Assembly (NCBI RefSeq): GCF_964355755.1 | Contig: NC_092672.1 | Coordinates: 7,564,001 to 7,628,000 of the forward strand | Source: Antedon mediterranea | Taxonomy: Eukaryota; Echinodermata; Crinoidea; Comatulida; Antedonidae | Direction of reading: 5' to 3' | DNA length: 64,000 nucleotides | In this document: positions 21,001 through 28,140 of the stretch, piece by piece | Layout of the letters: each line of letters starts with the position of its first letter | Position numbering within the stretch: the stretch's first letter is position 1 | Translations under genes and position numbers: made by a program | The notes under the pieces: generated by a model | Seen by the model: only the letters and a program-made list of their open reading frames with translations | Told to the model about the DNA's origin: nothing | The model's database searches: none

Positions 21001-23048
21001 TATCACTAATTTTATTTTAAAAGAGTAAAAGCAGCCAGATCCAGTCAGATTGAATTGGATGTAAGGACTGTCAACAAGTCTGGTGTCATCTTATGGAATG
21101 GCCAAGATAATGGAAAGAGTGGAGACTTCCTTGCCATAGCTATTATCAATGGACTTCCAGAATTTTCCTACAATCTTGGTTCAGGCACGCTGCGCATCAA
21201 ATCCAACATTCCGATTAACGATGGACAATGGCATAGAATATATGCTATGAGGCAAGTATTGATAATAATAATTGATAATAATATTCGGGCATTCCAACCT
21301 TACCGATTTCTCCAGGAGCCTTGCAAATTTTCAGCCGATTCCCCGAATATTAACAAAATCTCCCGAAATATTGGTTTTGGATGAAAACATTTATTATTAT
21401 TTATTCTCATTCAGTGAAAAAACCTCTAATTTGTAAGGTGCAGACATAATGTGTGGCTGAGTAGATGATGGGGAGCTAAATTGTGATATCCTATTTGCTG
21501 ATTTTCAGTGCAATGTTGGAATGTTCTGTTAAAATATTTGAACAAAATTGGTAGAGTTAGTTTCATTTCCCAAGATCTTTTAGTGAAAGTGTACATATAA
21601 TTGGTCAGATGTTTTGGCCTACTCTGACGTAATTTGTACTTCATACGAAGTAGGTTCTAAGTGGGTTCGAGTTCCATCCTAGAATTACTTGCGAATTGTT
21701 TCGTAAGTATTCTCAAATGTACTTAGTATGAAGTACAAATTACGTCAGAGTAGGGCAAAACATCTGACCAATTACTCAACTCCCTGACGCAAAGCTACTT
21801 CACAGTAGTTTAATACAATTACAACCCTAATTAATAATTGTTTATTTTTATATGTAGAAATCTGAGGGAAGGTAGTCTGCAAGTAGATGAGGATGAACCC
21901 ATTCTTGATACGTCAAAAGCAGCCTCAACTCAACTTGATACAAATGGACTATTAATATTAGGTATGTAAACAGCTTGTGTGATGTGCCCAAATATGGTAG
22001 TGATATGCCCAAATATGGTAGTGGTATGACATCATCATGTCCATTATTATATGGGCACGTCACGTCATGTTTTTGTCACATAAAGTTTGATAGTATAGAC
22101 AGATCTTAAGAGGTTACACATTCATTAGAATAAAGTTAGTTCATACTTTGTGCTTAATCCTGAACTATAATATATGTTGTAAAGTCTAAAATGCATCTCT
22201 CTCTTTTTTAACATCTTTTATACAATTTCAATTTTTTATTTCAATTATTAACAACAACCCAATTAGCAGCAACTTATAAATTACATGGTGTTTACAGAAA
22301 ATATAAAACATTTACAGAAATACACATACCATACTCAAGGAAAGACATTTACAAAGAATTATTAAATTAAAAAATTATTGCATCCACAAAATCAGTTTCT
22401 AATTTATAGTACAATTATTTAAAACTATCTATGTATTTTAGCAATATGAAACTAATAAAGGCATAGTACTAAATTTTAAAATGGTTTATAACAATTATTG
22501 GAATATTTCACTGTTGAGACAGCGAGTGAGGATAAGGTATTGCATTATTCCTATATCTATATGTTACCTCCATCAAAATGGCTAGAGGTTTTGTGGTCAA
22601 TTGCATGTGTCTGTATGTGTGTTTGTTTCTTTTTATATTTGTTAGCAGGATTACTCAAAAAGTTATTGCTCGATTTTCATAAGATTTTAAAGGATGATTT
22701 CATTCCTGTATGGGAACACGTCATTAGATTGTCATATGCTATAGGCAGAGGTTTGCGCTCTCTGAGTGCCCTTCTAGTTTGTAATTGATGGGTTGATATA
22801 AATAACTTTTTGTTTATAGTACTAATTAATGTGTATATAAATGAATAACACTATTTTTAAAAGCCATGTTAACATTTTTACTATCTTCCAAAACAGGTGG
22901 TGTTGATTCTTTATCAGCAAATGCACCGTCAGAATACAGGAACATGTTTGTAGGTTGTGTCAAGAATGTTCAAATAGTTGGAAACAATTTAAAATTAGTA
23001 GATGATGCTATCGGCCAGAAACCAACTCAATTCTGCAGTGAGAACTAA
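3..23048 (+). CDS. agrn: Agrin-like heparan sulfate proteoglycan, 3' part of gene (about 28 constitutive exons + 2 putative cassette exons)
   Basis: Secreted basement-membrane and synaptic proteoglycan. The 5' end lies outside the window. Joining the exons listed separately gives an unbroken frame of 1701 codons plus a stop at 23046-23048, all introns GT-AG except one GC-AG. The order of Kazal domains, SGSG cluster, Cys module, two laminin-EGF, Kazal, Ser/Thr region, Cys module, EGF, LamG, EGF, EGF, LamG, EGF, LamG matches vertebrate agrin almost module for module. Short matches such as [10 protein letters not shown] in the first LE module and LQV, ILWNG and VGCV in LamG3 leave little doubt. 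Differences from vertebrate agrin: an extra lustrin-like module, an extra antistasin-like module and no SEA domain. By family knowledge the LamG domains bind dystroglycan and LRP4; here that is inferred from homology only. Confidence 0.95.
241..330 (+). repeat. tRNA-like SINE fragment (possible)
   Basis: Contains aagcttggtggtcttgag and a B-box-like ttgttcaagtcccac. Similar words occur on the minus strand near 40946-41010. Not a convincing intact tRNA. It lies in an agrin intron. Confidence 0.3.
494..712 (+). CDS. agrn: agrin exon: Kazal/follistatin-like domain
   Basis: Phase 1-1 exon after aaattcag. It begins VTDKAALC and carries [14 protein letters not shown], the Kazal core [14 protein letters not shown] and a closing GLC before gtaagg. 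The coding frame stays open past the donor but loses homology there. Confidence 0.93.
1575..1781 (+). CDS. agrn: agrin exon: Kazal/follistatin-like domain
   Basis: Phase 1-1 exon with [21 protein letters not shown], the Kazal core [15 protein letters not shown] and the closing SLGLC before gtaagc. Preceded by ttatttcag. Confidence 0.93.
1900..2063. repeat. MITE-like inverted repeat (AAGCTTGGTTCTCA family)
   Basis: Starts aagcttggttctca and ends ttggatccaagctt, with internal gtcgcttgtgattggt. The same core occurs at 39071-39171. Lies in an agrin intron. Confidence 0.5.
2333..2533 (+). CDS. agrn: agrin exon: Kazal/follistatin-like domain
   Basis: Phase 1-1 exon with [14 protein letters not shown], the Kazal core [14 protein letters not shown] and the closing FDGRCEQ before gtgagt. 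This is the last Kazal domain before the GAG-attachment exons. Confidence 0.93.
2884..2916 (+). CDS. agrn: agrin microexon: acidic Ser-Gly GAG-attachment segment 1
   Basis: 33-nt phase 1-1 exon between ttacacag and gtattt, encoding [12 protein letters not shown]. Acidic residues followed by SGSG are the usual signal for heparan or chondroitin sulfate attachment. It lies exactly where vertebrate agrin has its ECGSGGSGSGED segment. Confidence 0.8.
2917..4500. other. agrin intron, no feature seen
   Basis: AT-rich intron between the two GAG microexons. I saw no ORF with homology and no clear repeat. Confidence 0.6.
4501..4533 (+). CDS. agrn: agrin microexon: Ser-Gly GAG-attachment segment 2
   Basis: 33-nt phase 1-1 exon after tttaaattcag and before gtagag, encoding [12 protein letters not shown]. 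Same length and phase as the previous microexon, so it can be skipped or kept without breaking the frame. Confidence 0.78.
   Translation, partial: GLDQDTKEVD
5580..5925. repeat. 24-bp minisatellite in agrin intron
   Basis: Tandem copies of gccagtatcaataaaccagt plus ttat. Five or more near-perfect units lie between 5790 and 5925, with degenerate copies upstream. An apparent minus-strand ORF here (DTGINWFI repeats) is just the repeat read in frame. Confidence 0.9.
5989..6234 (+). CDS. agrn: agrin exon: GAG-attachment segment 3 plus Kazal domain
   Basis: Opens with [14 protein letters not shown], a third SGSG/acid cluster, and continues into a Kazal domain with [14 protein letters not shown]. 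Ends SSCE before gtaaaa. Joining the two 33-nt exons to this one gives a continuous Ser-Gly cluster as in vertebrate agrin. Confidence 0.93.
6276..6460. repeat. dispersed repeat (attaagggg-acac type)
   Basis: Shares words such as attagggggatacc and gtgtcctcttaata with segments near 14487, 24893 and 39400. Short degenerate copy in an agrin intron. Confidence 0.4.
6479..6631 (+). CDS. agrn: agrin exon: lustrin-type Cys-rich module
   Basis: Phase 1-1 exon. Core features are [30 protein letters not shown] and a terminal FAKCCP, the spacing of the lustrin Cys-rich repeat (C..G.PL....CG.....CP..Y.C......CCP). Vertebrate agrin, as I know it, goes from the last Kazal to the CCxD module without this insert. 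The exon is bounded by ttttgcag and gtgaga and fits the frame on both sides. Confidence 0.85.
7678..7770 (+). CDS. agrn: agrin exon: GCC-x-D Cys module before laminin-EGF
   Basis: Phase 1-1, 93 nt. Encodes [19 protein letters not shown] and then NFAGCPS, matching the vertebrate agrin segment YGCCQD...ARG...AGCPS just before its laminin-EGF pair. Confidence 0.93.
7919..8080 (+). CDS. agrn: agrin exon: laminin-EGF module 1
   Basis: Phase 1-1. [29 protein letters not shown] and DFRGIQ are the LE signature with eight Cys, almost identical in layout to vertebrate agrin LE1. Confidence 0.95.
8538..8672 (+). CDS. agrn: agrin exon: laminin-EGF module 2
   Basis: Phase 1-1. [20 protein letters not shown] followed by [15 protein letters not shown]. 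The last Cys codon is split over the next intron. Confidence 0.93.
8790..9020 (+). CDS. agrn: agrin exon: Kazal domain after the LE pair
   Basis: Phase 1-1. [23 protein letters not shown], the Kazal core [15 protein letters not shown] and the closing REKC before gtaata. Corresponds to the single Kazal domain C-terminal to the LE modules in vertebrate agrin. Confidence 0.94.
9118..9210 (+). CDS. agrn: agrin exon: antistasin-like Cys module
   Basis: Phase 1-1, 93 nt. Encodes [20 protein letters not shown] followed by CQTCKCI, with the antistasin pattern C...C...C..GF..D..GC..C.C. Not part of vertebrate agrin as I know it. Flanked by tattcag and gtaggt and in frame on both sides, so probably a real insert module. 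Confidence 0.82.
9349..10269 (+). CDS. agrn: agrin exon: Ser/Thr-rich mucin-like stalk
   Basis: 921-nt phase 1-1 exon rich in Thr, Ser, Glu and Met, with many VTMAP/VTTE-type motifs suited to O-glycosylation. It includes six 8-residue repeats of the type VEKDVTET and ends [14 protein letters not shown], an acidic Ser-Gly site that may carry a second GAG chain. Corresponds to the first S/T region of vertebrate agrin. The open frame upstream of the acceptor at 9348 is intronic. Confidence 0.92.
9999..10142 (+). repeat. 24-bp coding tandem repeat (VEKDVTET x 6)
   Basis: Six consecutive 24-bp units of the type gtagaaaaagatgttactga plus 4 nt, in frame in the Ser/Thr exon of agrin. Units differ by a few substitutions (VEK, VGK, LEK, LER). 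Confidence 0.9.
10503..10673 (+). CDS. agrn: agrin exon: CCEDG Cys module
   Basis: Phase 1-1. Starts GEDLEQGG and ends with [20 protein letters not shown] and DCPLV, matching the vertebrate CCSDGKTPS...NCPA segment. In vertebrates the SEA domain follows; here the next exon starts the EGF. Confidence 0.92.
10807..10947. mobile_element. MITE, TTAA-flanked (family AAGCTCTGTC...)
   Basis: TTAA then gctctgtcaacactatcaaa at the left, and gtttgatagtgtagacaggg then cTTAA at the right: imperfect TIRs of about 24 bp enclosing 141 bp. Relatives lie at 15345-15480, 21975-22110 and 40231-40407. Confidence 0.7.
10987..11124 (+). CDS. agrn: agrin exon: EGF domain 1
   Basis: Phase 1-1. [40 protein letters not shown]: a six-Cys EGF. 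Preceded by a Pro-rich linker, with a 313-bp intron upstream that is too short to hide a SEA exon set. Confidence 0.94.
11361..11556 (+). CDS. agrn: agrin exon: LamG1 part 1
   Basis: Phase 1-2. [31 protein letters not shown] and [11 protein letters not shown] are the first strands of a laminin-G fold. Confidence 0.92.
11557..13928. other. agrin long intron within LamG1
   Basis: 2.4-kb AT-rich intron. Apart from a tandem duplication at about 12060-12445 I see nothing supportable in it. Confidence 0.6.
12060..12445. repeat. imperfect tandem duplication, about 190-bp unit
   Basis: Two diverged copies share ctaaacaaac, ggatctctt, a gactttgaat/ggctttgaat block and cataccycccarccagatac. Confidence 0.55.
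13929..14144 (+). CDS. agrn: agrin exon: LamG1 part 2
   Basis: Phase 2-2. [20 protein letters not shown], then [12 protein letters not shown] and [11 protein letters not shown]: the middle LamG strands including the conserved W-H and GSLQVD. Follows a 2.4-kb intron. Confidence 0.94.
14485..14575. repeat. dispersed repeat (ctctattaaggg type)
   Basis: acctctattaagggcaaact followed by gtcctctaaaaaggg, related to the copies at 24893 and 39400. In an agrin intron. Confidence 0.35.
14631..14848 (+). CDS. agrn: agrin exon: end of LamG1 and most of EGF domain 2
   Basis: Phase 2-1. [18 protein letters not shown] closes LamG1, then [17 protein letters not shown] and CKCVEGFFG form the EGF. NATC is a potential N-glycosylation site. 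Confidence 0.94.
14993..15130 (+). CDS. agrn: agrin exon: EGF domain 3
   Basis: Phase 1-1. GPLCGD completes EGF2; [13 protein letters not shown] and [16 protein letters not shown] make EGF3, the back-to-back EGF pair between LamG1 and LamG2 that is typical of agrin. Confidence 0.94.
15345..15480. mobile_element. MITE copy of the AAGCTCTGTC family
   Basis: Left end cgctctgtctacactatcaa, internal gtgatatgacatcatcatgt and a palindromic cccaat...gggcac core. The right TIR is not clear. In an agrin intron. Confidence 0.55.
15536..15779 (+). CDS. agrn: agrin exon: LamG2 part 1
   Basis: Phase 1-2. [37 protein letters not shown] and [15 protein letters not shown] correspond to vertebrate LLLYNGQK...GDFVSLAL...[10 protein letters not shown]. 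Donor is aa|gtaatt. Confidence 0.95.
16104..16215 (+). CDS. agrn: agrin exon: LamG2 part 2, ends at the y-site position
   Basis: Phase 2-0. [20 protein letters not shown] and then [10 protein letters not shown]. The exon ends directly after the basic KSK, at the place where vertebrate agrin inserts the alternatively spliced KSRK (y site). Confidence 0.93.
16523..16636 (+). CDS. agrn: agrin exon: LamG2 part 3
   Basis: Phase 0-0. [20 protein letters not shown] and then TGLTGAIDK, matching vertebrate LYVGGAPDF...GFDGAIQ. Confidence 0.93.
16803..17001 (+). CDS. agrn: agrin exon: end of LamG2 and EGF domain 4
   Basis: Phase 0-1. Ends LamG2, then an [23 protein letters not shown] and [14 protein letters not shown]. 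Corresponds to the single EGF between LamG2 and LamG3. Confidence 0.92.
17218..17335 (+). CDS. agrn: agrin exon: linker and start of LamG3, ends at the z-site position
   Basis: Phase 1-2. A Thr-rich linker followed by [18 protein letters not shown], aligning with vertebrate LAFDGRTFVEYLNAV. The exon stops where vertebrate agrin has its z (B) splice site; the next constitutive exon begins at 21024. Confidence 0.88.
18010..18081 (+). CDS. agrn: agrin putative cassette exon (24 aa) at the z site
   Basis: 72-nt, phase 2-2 open segment between ttgattttattttag and gtaaaa. It encodes [14 protein letters not shown] and then [10 protein letters not shown] with split Ser and Arg codons at the ends. 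Length and phase allow inclusion or skipping without a frame change. It carries Asn-Ser-Val, which fits the NxI/V pattern of the vertebrate z8 insert. Its expression is unproven. Confidence 0.55.
18690..18985 (-). mobile_element. 5'-truncated LINE fragment (RT C-terminus and 3' tail)
   Basis: On the minus strand, codons for [20 protein letters not shown] appear, the common C-terminal motif of CR1/L2-like reverse transcriptases. Next comes a 3' UTR with tcaataaaagttatc and a (TTATC)n tail, seen on the plus strand as ataagataagataag. Stops lie further upstream, so it is dead. Inside the agrin z-site intron. Confidence 0.65.
19335..19361 (+). CDS. agrn: agrin putative 27-nt cassette microexon (9 aa) at the z site
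   Basis: After a long pyrimidine tract and ttctattcacag; donor tcg|gtatta is weaker. Phase 2-2, encoding SGDETVASL with split end codons. In size and position it resembles the vertebrate z8/z11 exons. Could be chance. Confidence 0.45.
20381..20999. mobile_element. TTAA-flanked TIR element, 619 bp, non-autonomous
   Basis: Perfect 20-bp terminal inverted repeats: ttaaagacaccttccctaca at 20381-20400 and its complement at 20980-20999. Both start with TTAA, consistent with a piggyBac-type target duplication (inference). No transposase ORF. The right end lies 24 bp from the LamG3 exon. Confidence 0.75.
21024..21251 (+). CDS. agrn: agrin exon: LamG3 part 1, GC donor
   Basis: Phase 2-2. [40 protein letters not shown] and [12 protein letters not shown]...[10 protein letters not shown] match vertebrate LamG3 (LVLWSGK...DYVALAIVDG...YNLGS). 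The donor reads atgag|gcaagt, a consensus GC-AG intron; the next exon at 21858 continues the frame exactly. Confidence 0.94.
21599..21773. mobile_element. foldback MITE with 48-bp arms
   Basis: Left arm 21599-21646 begins aattggtcagatgttttggc; right arm 21726-21773 is its near-exact reverse complement. The 79-bp loop has no coding. It sits in the GC-AG intron of agrin. Confidence 0.8.
21858..21961 (+). CDS. agrn: agrin exon: LamG3 part 2
   Basis: Phase 2-1. [20 protein letters not shown] and then [14 protein letters not shown], matching vertebrate QREGSLQVGNEAPVTG...TQLDTDGALWLGG. Confidence 0.94.
21975..22110. mobile_element. MITE copy of the AAGCTCTGTC family
   Basis: gatgtgcccaaatatggtag occurs in two near-tandem copies, followed by gtatgacatcatcatgtcc and the right end aagtttgatagtatagacag. 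The left TIR is missing. Confidence 0.55.
22560..22786. repeat. widespread dispersed repeat ending GCAGAGGTTTGCGCTCTCTG
   Basis: Contains ttactcaaaaagttattg and ggcagaggtttgcgctctct followed by gagtgcccttctagttt. Degenerate forms of this block are familiar to me from many animal genomes. The apparent membrane-protein ORF through it is incidental. Confidence 0.55.
22897..23048 (+). CDS. agrn: agrin terminal exon: end of LamG3 and stop
   Basis: Phase 1 to stop. [20 protein letters not shown], then [19 protein letters not shown] and TAA, matching the vertebrate C-terminus VGCLRDVVV...LLEDAVTKPELRPC. Confidence 0.95.
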
Positions 23049-24140
23049 AATAAGAAAATAAATAAATGGTTTTACATAAACTATGATGTATAAAAAAACT
23101 ATTACCAGGGTATGTTAAGTTTCTGTTTACTAGACTGTACTCCCTGGTTGGTATAACTCTGTCCTTATTTGCAAAACTATTTGCACAAAATTAAAATATT
23201 ACTTTTGTCAAAATGCATAATTAAATCAGCAAAAATTAATGAAAAGTGATAACCACACCACAAGACCATAGAGGCGAAAATCCACCGAAAAGCATCTACA
23301 ATTGTACAAAATTGGTTTAAGCATCAACCATTTAATTGTTATGATTAATAATGACCCCAAAATGGATGTTGTCTATTAACAGTGTTACTGTATACATTTT
23401 AGTTGTGAGATATTTGTATTTGAACAGATTATTTACAATTTTGTTTAATACTTTAACAATAATTATTATACAATTAGTGTTATAACATTTTATGAAAAAG
23501 TATCATTTATGTTAATGAAGAGTGTTAGTATTTATATATTGCCAGCTAGAGGAGAACATGTCATTGTATATATATCCATATCAATCATCTCTTTATTTAT
23601 TTATGTTGTGTAAATTGTTTTGAAATGTTACCATTAAGAAGGTAGAAAACAGAAGAATTTAATATATGCTGTGTTTACACCACTAAAGTTTTACTGCTGT
23701 TCAATGCCTGATAGATTTCAGAGTTACATTCGATGCAACTTAAACTCCAATAGGTTTCAGAATGTCACATTAGACGAGCGATTCATATCGGTGTTGTATC
23801 AAATGTTTAACTGCTGTGTTTTTTGCCGAACTAGCTAAACGGCAATGTAACTCCGATCAGCGTAACTTAACTCCAATAGAAAAAGAAATTTGTAAACACA
23901 GCTATATATAGAAATTAGACAAAATATTATTATGTGTTTGTAATATTTGTATTTTATGTTTATAAATAAATATATATAAATTTGTTTTAAGCTTTTGTAG
24001 TTAAGAATTGTACAGTTAAGGCGTACTGTGGGTTCATACAGTATAATCATTTACAAACTTGTAATTGCATGATATTTTTGGTCAGATTTTAAAGAAATTG
24101 ATGGAAAATACATTTGAGAGCTTTAAAAATAAAATGAGAC
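23049..24140 (+). other. agrin 3' untranslated region (approximate)
   Basis: No coding signal after the stop. AATAAA-type polyadenylation signals occur near 23057, 23963 and 24127. Which is used cannot be told from sequence. It includes an inverted-repeat element at 23664-23906. Confidence 0.4.
23664..23906. repeat. inverted-repeat element, arms gctgtgtttaca
   Basis: Left end tatgctgtgtttacaccac and right end tttgtaaacacagctatata, with internal copies of aactccaatag. In the agrin 3' flank. Confidence 0.45.
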
Positions 24141-25700
24141 TCATAATTTTTTATTCTTTAGTTTGGATATCGACAGATCGATAGTTATTGGTTATTAATA
24201 TTTAAAATTTCAAAATAGCAGGAATTAGTGTAAATTGTGAGAATATTCAAAATAAGCCTACTAGGCTGTACAATGTTGTAAACAATTGGAACAGTTAAAT
24301 TGCAGTTTACACCCTGTTCACATCCACAATTATGAGTCCCATTTTGTGGTGAGCCCTCACAACTGTGTTTTTTCCACAATGAGTTTGACATTCGTTAATT
24401 TAATATGCTGCTACGCTAAAAATTACGGGTTTTTGAAGGTTATATTTTTATTATGTTAGTTTTCTGATCAATACACAGTATCAGCTAGCACTCAACATAA
24501 GAACCGGCTATGTATAGTAAGCTTGGCTATAACTTATCAACACAGATATGATGTAGTAAGGCAGTAACTATTACCATTAGGCTGCTATATGCAATGTTCA
24601 AATTTTGCACGATTTTATGATTATAATTGTAATATCACAAGGTTCTATATGTGGATAGAGAAAGACAGCAACTCTTACATAAATAACTGATTGTCATTAT
24701 TACTATACATAGCACATATTGTACAGACTTGCTACTTTTACGTTCTTATATGATATTATTAAATCATCAAAAACAAGTTAAACACGGCCAAAATGTTCGC
24801 ACAAAAAAAAAACCCAGCAAAAACCCCCAGCAAATTGATTTAGTAGGTATGAAAAATACGCTTATAATAAATATGTGTATGATACACTTTTATAGTAGAA
24901 CCCCTCTTCCTTGGGATACTCCTATTATCAAAGGGACACCTCTATTAAGGGGACACTTTAACGTGAGAAGAATGAAGGGACACTGATGGCTAACCCAAAC
25001 ACCTAATATTTTAAATAAAAGGGGCCTCTTTAATAGTTCTTCTGTATTATAATATTGAATGTATGTTGGTAGGTTATTTATATCTGCCAATAGATCACAA
25101 CTCATCCCATTCTTAATTTTTTTTTTTTTATTTAAAATTCTAATCAAAATTCGTGTCTATAATTTGTTTCCAAGTGATTCAAGAGATACGTAATTTCTAT
25201 AAATTTACATTATATATCTGTATGTTGAAATTTACGTTTTTAATATGGTATAAATATGGCCAAAATATTTAAATTTCCAAATTTAGATATACGAAAATAC
25301 GTCTTTCAAAGAGATGACGAATCGTGTGCTTTCATTTGACGTTAATTGTTGTTGATAACACAGCGATTTTAATTCCATATTTACAGTAGTAATGTTTAAC
25401 CTTTAAACCTGTCGATTGTTGATCATTTTAAAAAGTTTTTATTTTACAAAATTATATTAAAATCATGTAAGCCTAAAGCTGAGGTTTTATTATATATTGT
25501 GCCATTCATTATAGTCTGTTCTATTGTAGCACTATATTATTATAATCTTTTTTTACAGTAATGGTTGGTTCATTGTTGTTTATTTCGTTTTTTATGTATT
25601 GTCGTAAAGTTGGTAGTATGTGTACTGTAGCTTGTGTATAAGAAAAAACAATTGTCCAAGAAAAAGATTTAAAACAACAAGGTCATATACATGGCTGCAG
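24141..25700. other. intergenic, no gene seen
   Basis: AT-rich. The only recognisable item is a dispersed-repeat copy at 24893-24985 (acctctattaaggggacact). Confidence 0.6.
24893..24985. repeat. dispersed repeat (cctctattaaggggacact type)
   Basis: agtagaacccctcttccttg followed by ctctattaaggggacacttt. Similar blocks lie at 39398-39560 and, more diverged, at 6276 and 14485. Confidence 0.5.
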
Positions 25701-25729
25701 TCGCATGCTCAAGTTAGTGTTTACCGACC

Positions 25730-28140
25730 AACCGAAAAAAAAGAAATGTTCGAAAAATGGACAAATTTCGATATTTTTTTATTTTGTTATCTAACTGGTC
25801 ACAATGGATCTTTAGAAGATGATAACAAAATAAAAGGTCGATATTTTGTGATTTTTTTTTCTCGATACAGGGAAATGAATTGAAATTTTCCTGTACTATA
25901 GTACATGGATTTTTTCGAAAAATGGCCAGAACATCCACTTTTTAAATTTCAATAATTATGCGATACTATTGCCATATATGAGCTATCATCATCTTATAGA
26001 GCCAAAGTAATTAGTTATGTCAACAAATAAATGGGTCGAAAAATTCCCATTTTTCGAAAATGTCCCTGTACAGGGATTTTTTCGAAAAATAGCCAAAACA
26101 TCCACTTTTTAAATTTCAATAATTATGCGATACTATTGCCATATATGGTGTTATCATCATCTTATAGAGCCATAGTAACTAGTTATGTAAAAAAACGGAT
26201 TTTTTCAAAAAATGGCCGATTTTCGACCTTTTTATTTTTCGATAAAACTGGTTACAATAGCACAATTGACATGCGCAGAACCCATTATTTCGACTCTGCG
26301 CATGTTGATTATGCTATAGTAAGCATTTATGTCAAAACTGGTTAATATAGCCCAACTGACATGCGCAGAACGCATTATTCGACTGCGCATGTTTCTTATG
26401 CTATAGTAAACATTTATGTCAAAAGTGGTTACTATAGCACGATTGACATGTACAGAACCCATTATTCGACTCTGCGCATGTTTATTATGCTATAGTAACC
26501 ATTTATATCACAAAATAAAATGGTCGAAAATCGGCCATTTTTCGAAAATTTCCCTGTAGGCCTACTATAGTACAGGGATTTTTTCAAAAAATAGCCGATT
26601 TTCGACCTTTTTATTTTTCGATAAAACTGGTTACTATAGCACAATTGACATGCGCAGAACCCATTATTCGACTCAGCGCGTGTTTATTATGCTATAGTAA
26701 CCATTTATGTCAAAAGTGGTTACTATAGCACGATTGACATGCGCAGAACCCATTATTCGACTCTGCGCATGTTTATTATGCTATAGTAACCATTTATATC
26801 ACAAAATAAAATGGTCGAAAATCAGCCATTTTTCGAAAATTTCTCTGTACTATAGTACAGGGATTTTTTCAAAAAATGGCCGATTATCGACCTTTTTATT
26901 TTTCGGTAAAACTGGTTACTATAGCACAATTGACATGCGCAGAACCCATTATTCGACTCTGCGCATGTTTATTATGCTATAGTAACCATTTATGTCAAAA
27001 GTGGTTACTATAGCCCAATTGACATGCGCAGAACCCGTTATTCCACTCTGAGCATGTTTATTATGCTATAGTAACCATTTATATCAAAAAATAAAAGGGT
27101 CGAAAATCGACCATTTTTCGAAAATTTCCCTGTACTGTAGTACAGGGATTTTTTTCAAAAAATGGCCGATTGTCGACCTTTTTATTTTTCGATAAAACTG
27201 GTTACTATAGCACAATTGACATGCGCAGAACGCATTTTTCGACTCTGTGCATGTTTATTATGCTATAGTAATCATTTATGTCAAAAGGGGTTTACTATAG
27301 CCCAATTGACATGCTTAGAATCCATTATTCGACTCTGCGCATGTGTATTATGCTATAGTAACCATTTATATAAAAAAATAAAAGGGTCGAAAATCGGGCA
27401 TTTTTCGAAAATTTCCCTGTACTATAGTACAGGGATTTTTTCAAAAAATGGCCGATTTTTTACCTTTTTATTTTTCTATAAAACTGGTTACTATAGCACA
27501 ACTATGCTATAGTAACCATTTATATCAAAAAATAAAAGGGTCGAAAATCGGCAATTTTTCGAAAATTTCCCTGTAGGCCTACTATATATAGTACATGGAT
27601 TTTTTTTCGAAAAATTGTTTAAATATCCACTTTTTAAATTTCAATAATTATGCGATACTATTCGCTATATATGAGCATATATGGTGCTATCATCATCTTA
27701 TAGAGCCATAGTAATTAGTTATGTCAAAAAATAAAAGGGTCGACAATTGCCCATTTTTTTCGAAATTTTACCTGTACTATAGTATAGGGATTTTTTTTCG
27801 AAAAATGGCCAAAACATCCACTTTTTAAATTTCAATAATTATGCGATACTATTGCCATATATGAGCATATATGGTGTTATCATCATCTTATAGTGCCATA
27901 GTAATTAGTTATGTCAAAACATAAAAGGGTCGAAAATTGCCCAGTTTTCGAAATGTTCCTTATACTATGATTGATAAATGTTTTTAAAATGTATTTAATA
28001 AATGCAACAAAATAAAAGGTCGACATTTTTTTAATGCCCAAAGTTCAACTTTTCAACATTCTATTTTTTATTTTATGCGATAGTAGAATGCTTATAGTGG
28101 TATTGTAACCAGTTATGTCAGAACATAAAAGGGTATATTA
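25730..28140. repeat. complex palindromic tandem array, about 285-bp period
   Basis: Repeated units contain cagggattttttcaaaaaat, a tgacatgcgcagaacccatt block and gactctgcgcatgtttatta, then ctatagtaaccattta and a complementary ggtcgaaaatcggccatttt. Starts near 26569, 26857, 27140 and 27425 give a spacing of about 285 bp. Flanking units (25.9, 26.1, 27.6 and 27.8 kb) replace the middle with aacatccactttttaaattt and caataattatgcgatactat. Each unit is self-complementary. Short ORFs here are repeat artefacts. Confidence 0.85.

Noticed and set aside
21661-21690. gtgggttcgagttccatcct as a tRNA T-arm
   Set aside because: It is the loop of a foldback MITE and no cloverleaf can be built around it.
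22498-22788. 96-codon frame that looks like a membrane protein
   Set aside because: It runs through a dispersed repeat inside the last agrin intron.
26031-27512. Several frames with NGRFSTFLFF-type repeats on both strands
   Set aside because: Read-through of the palindromic satellite; no codon-usage or domain support.
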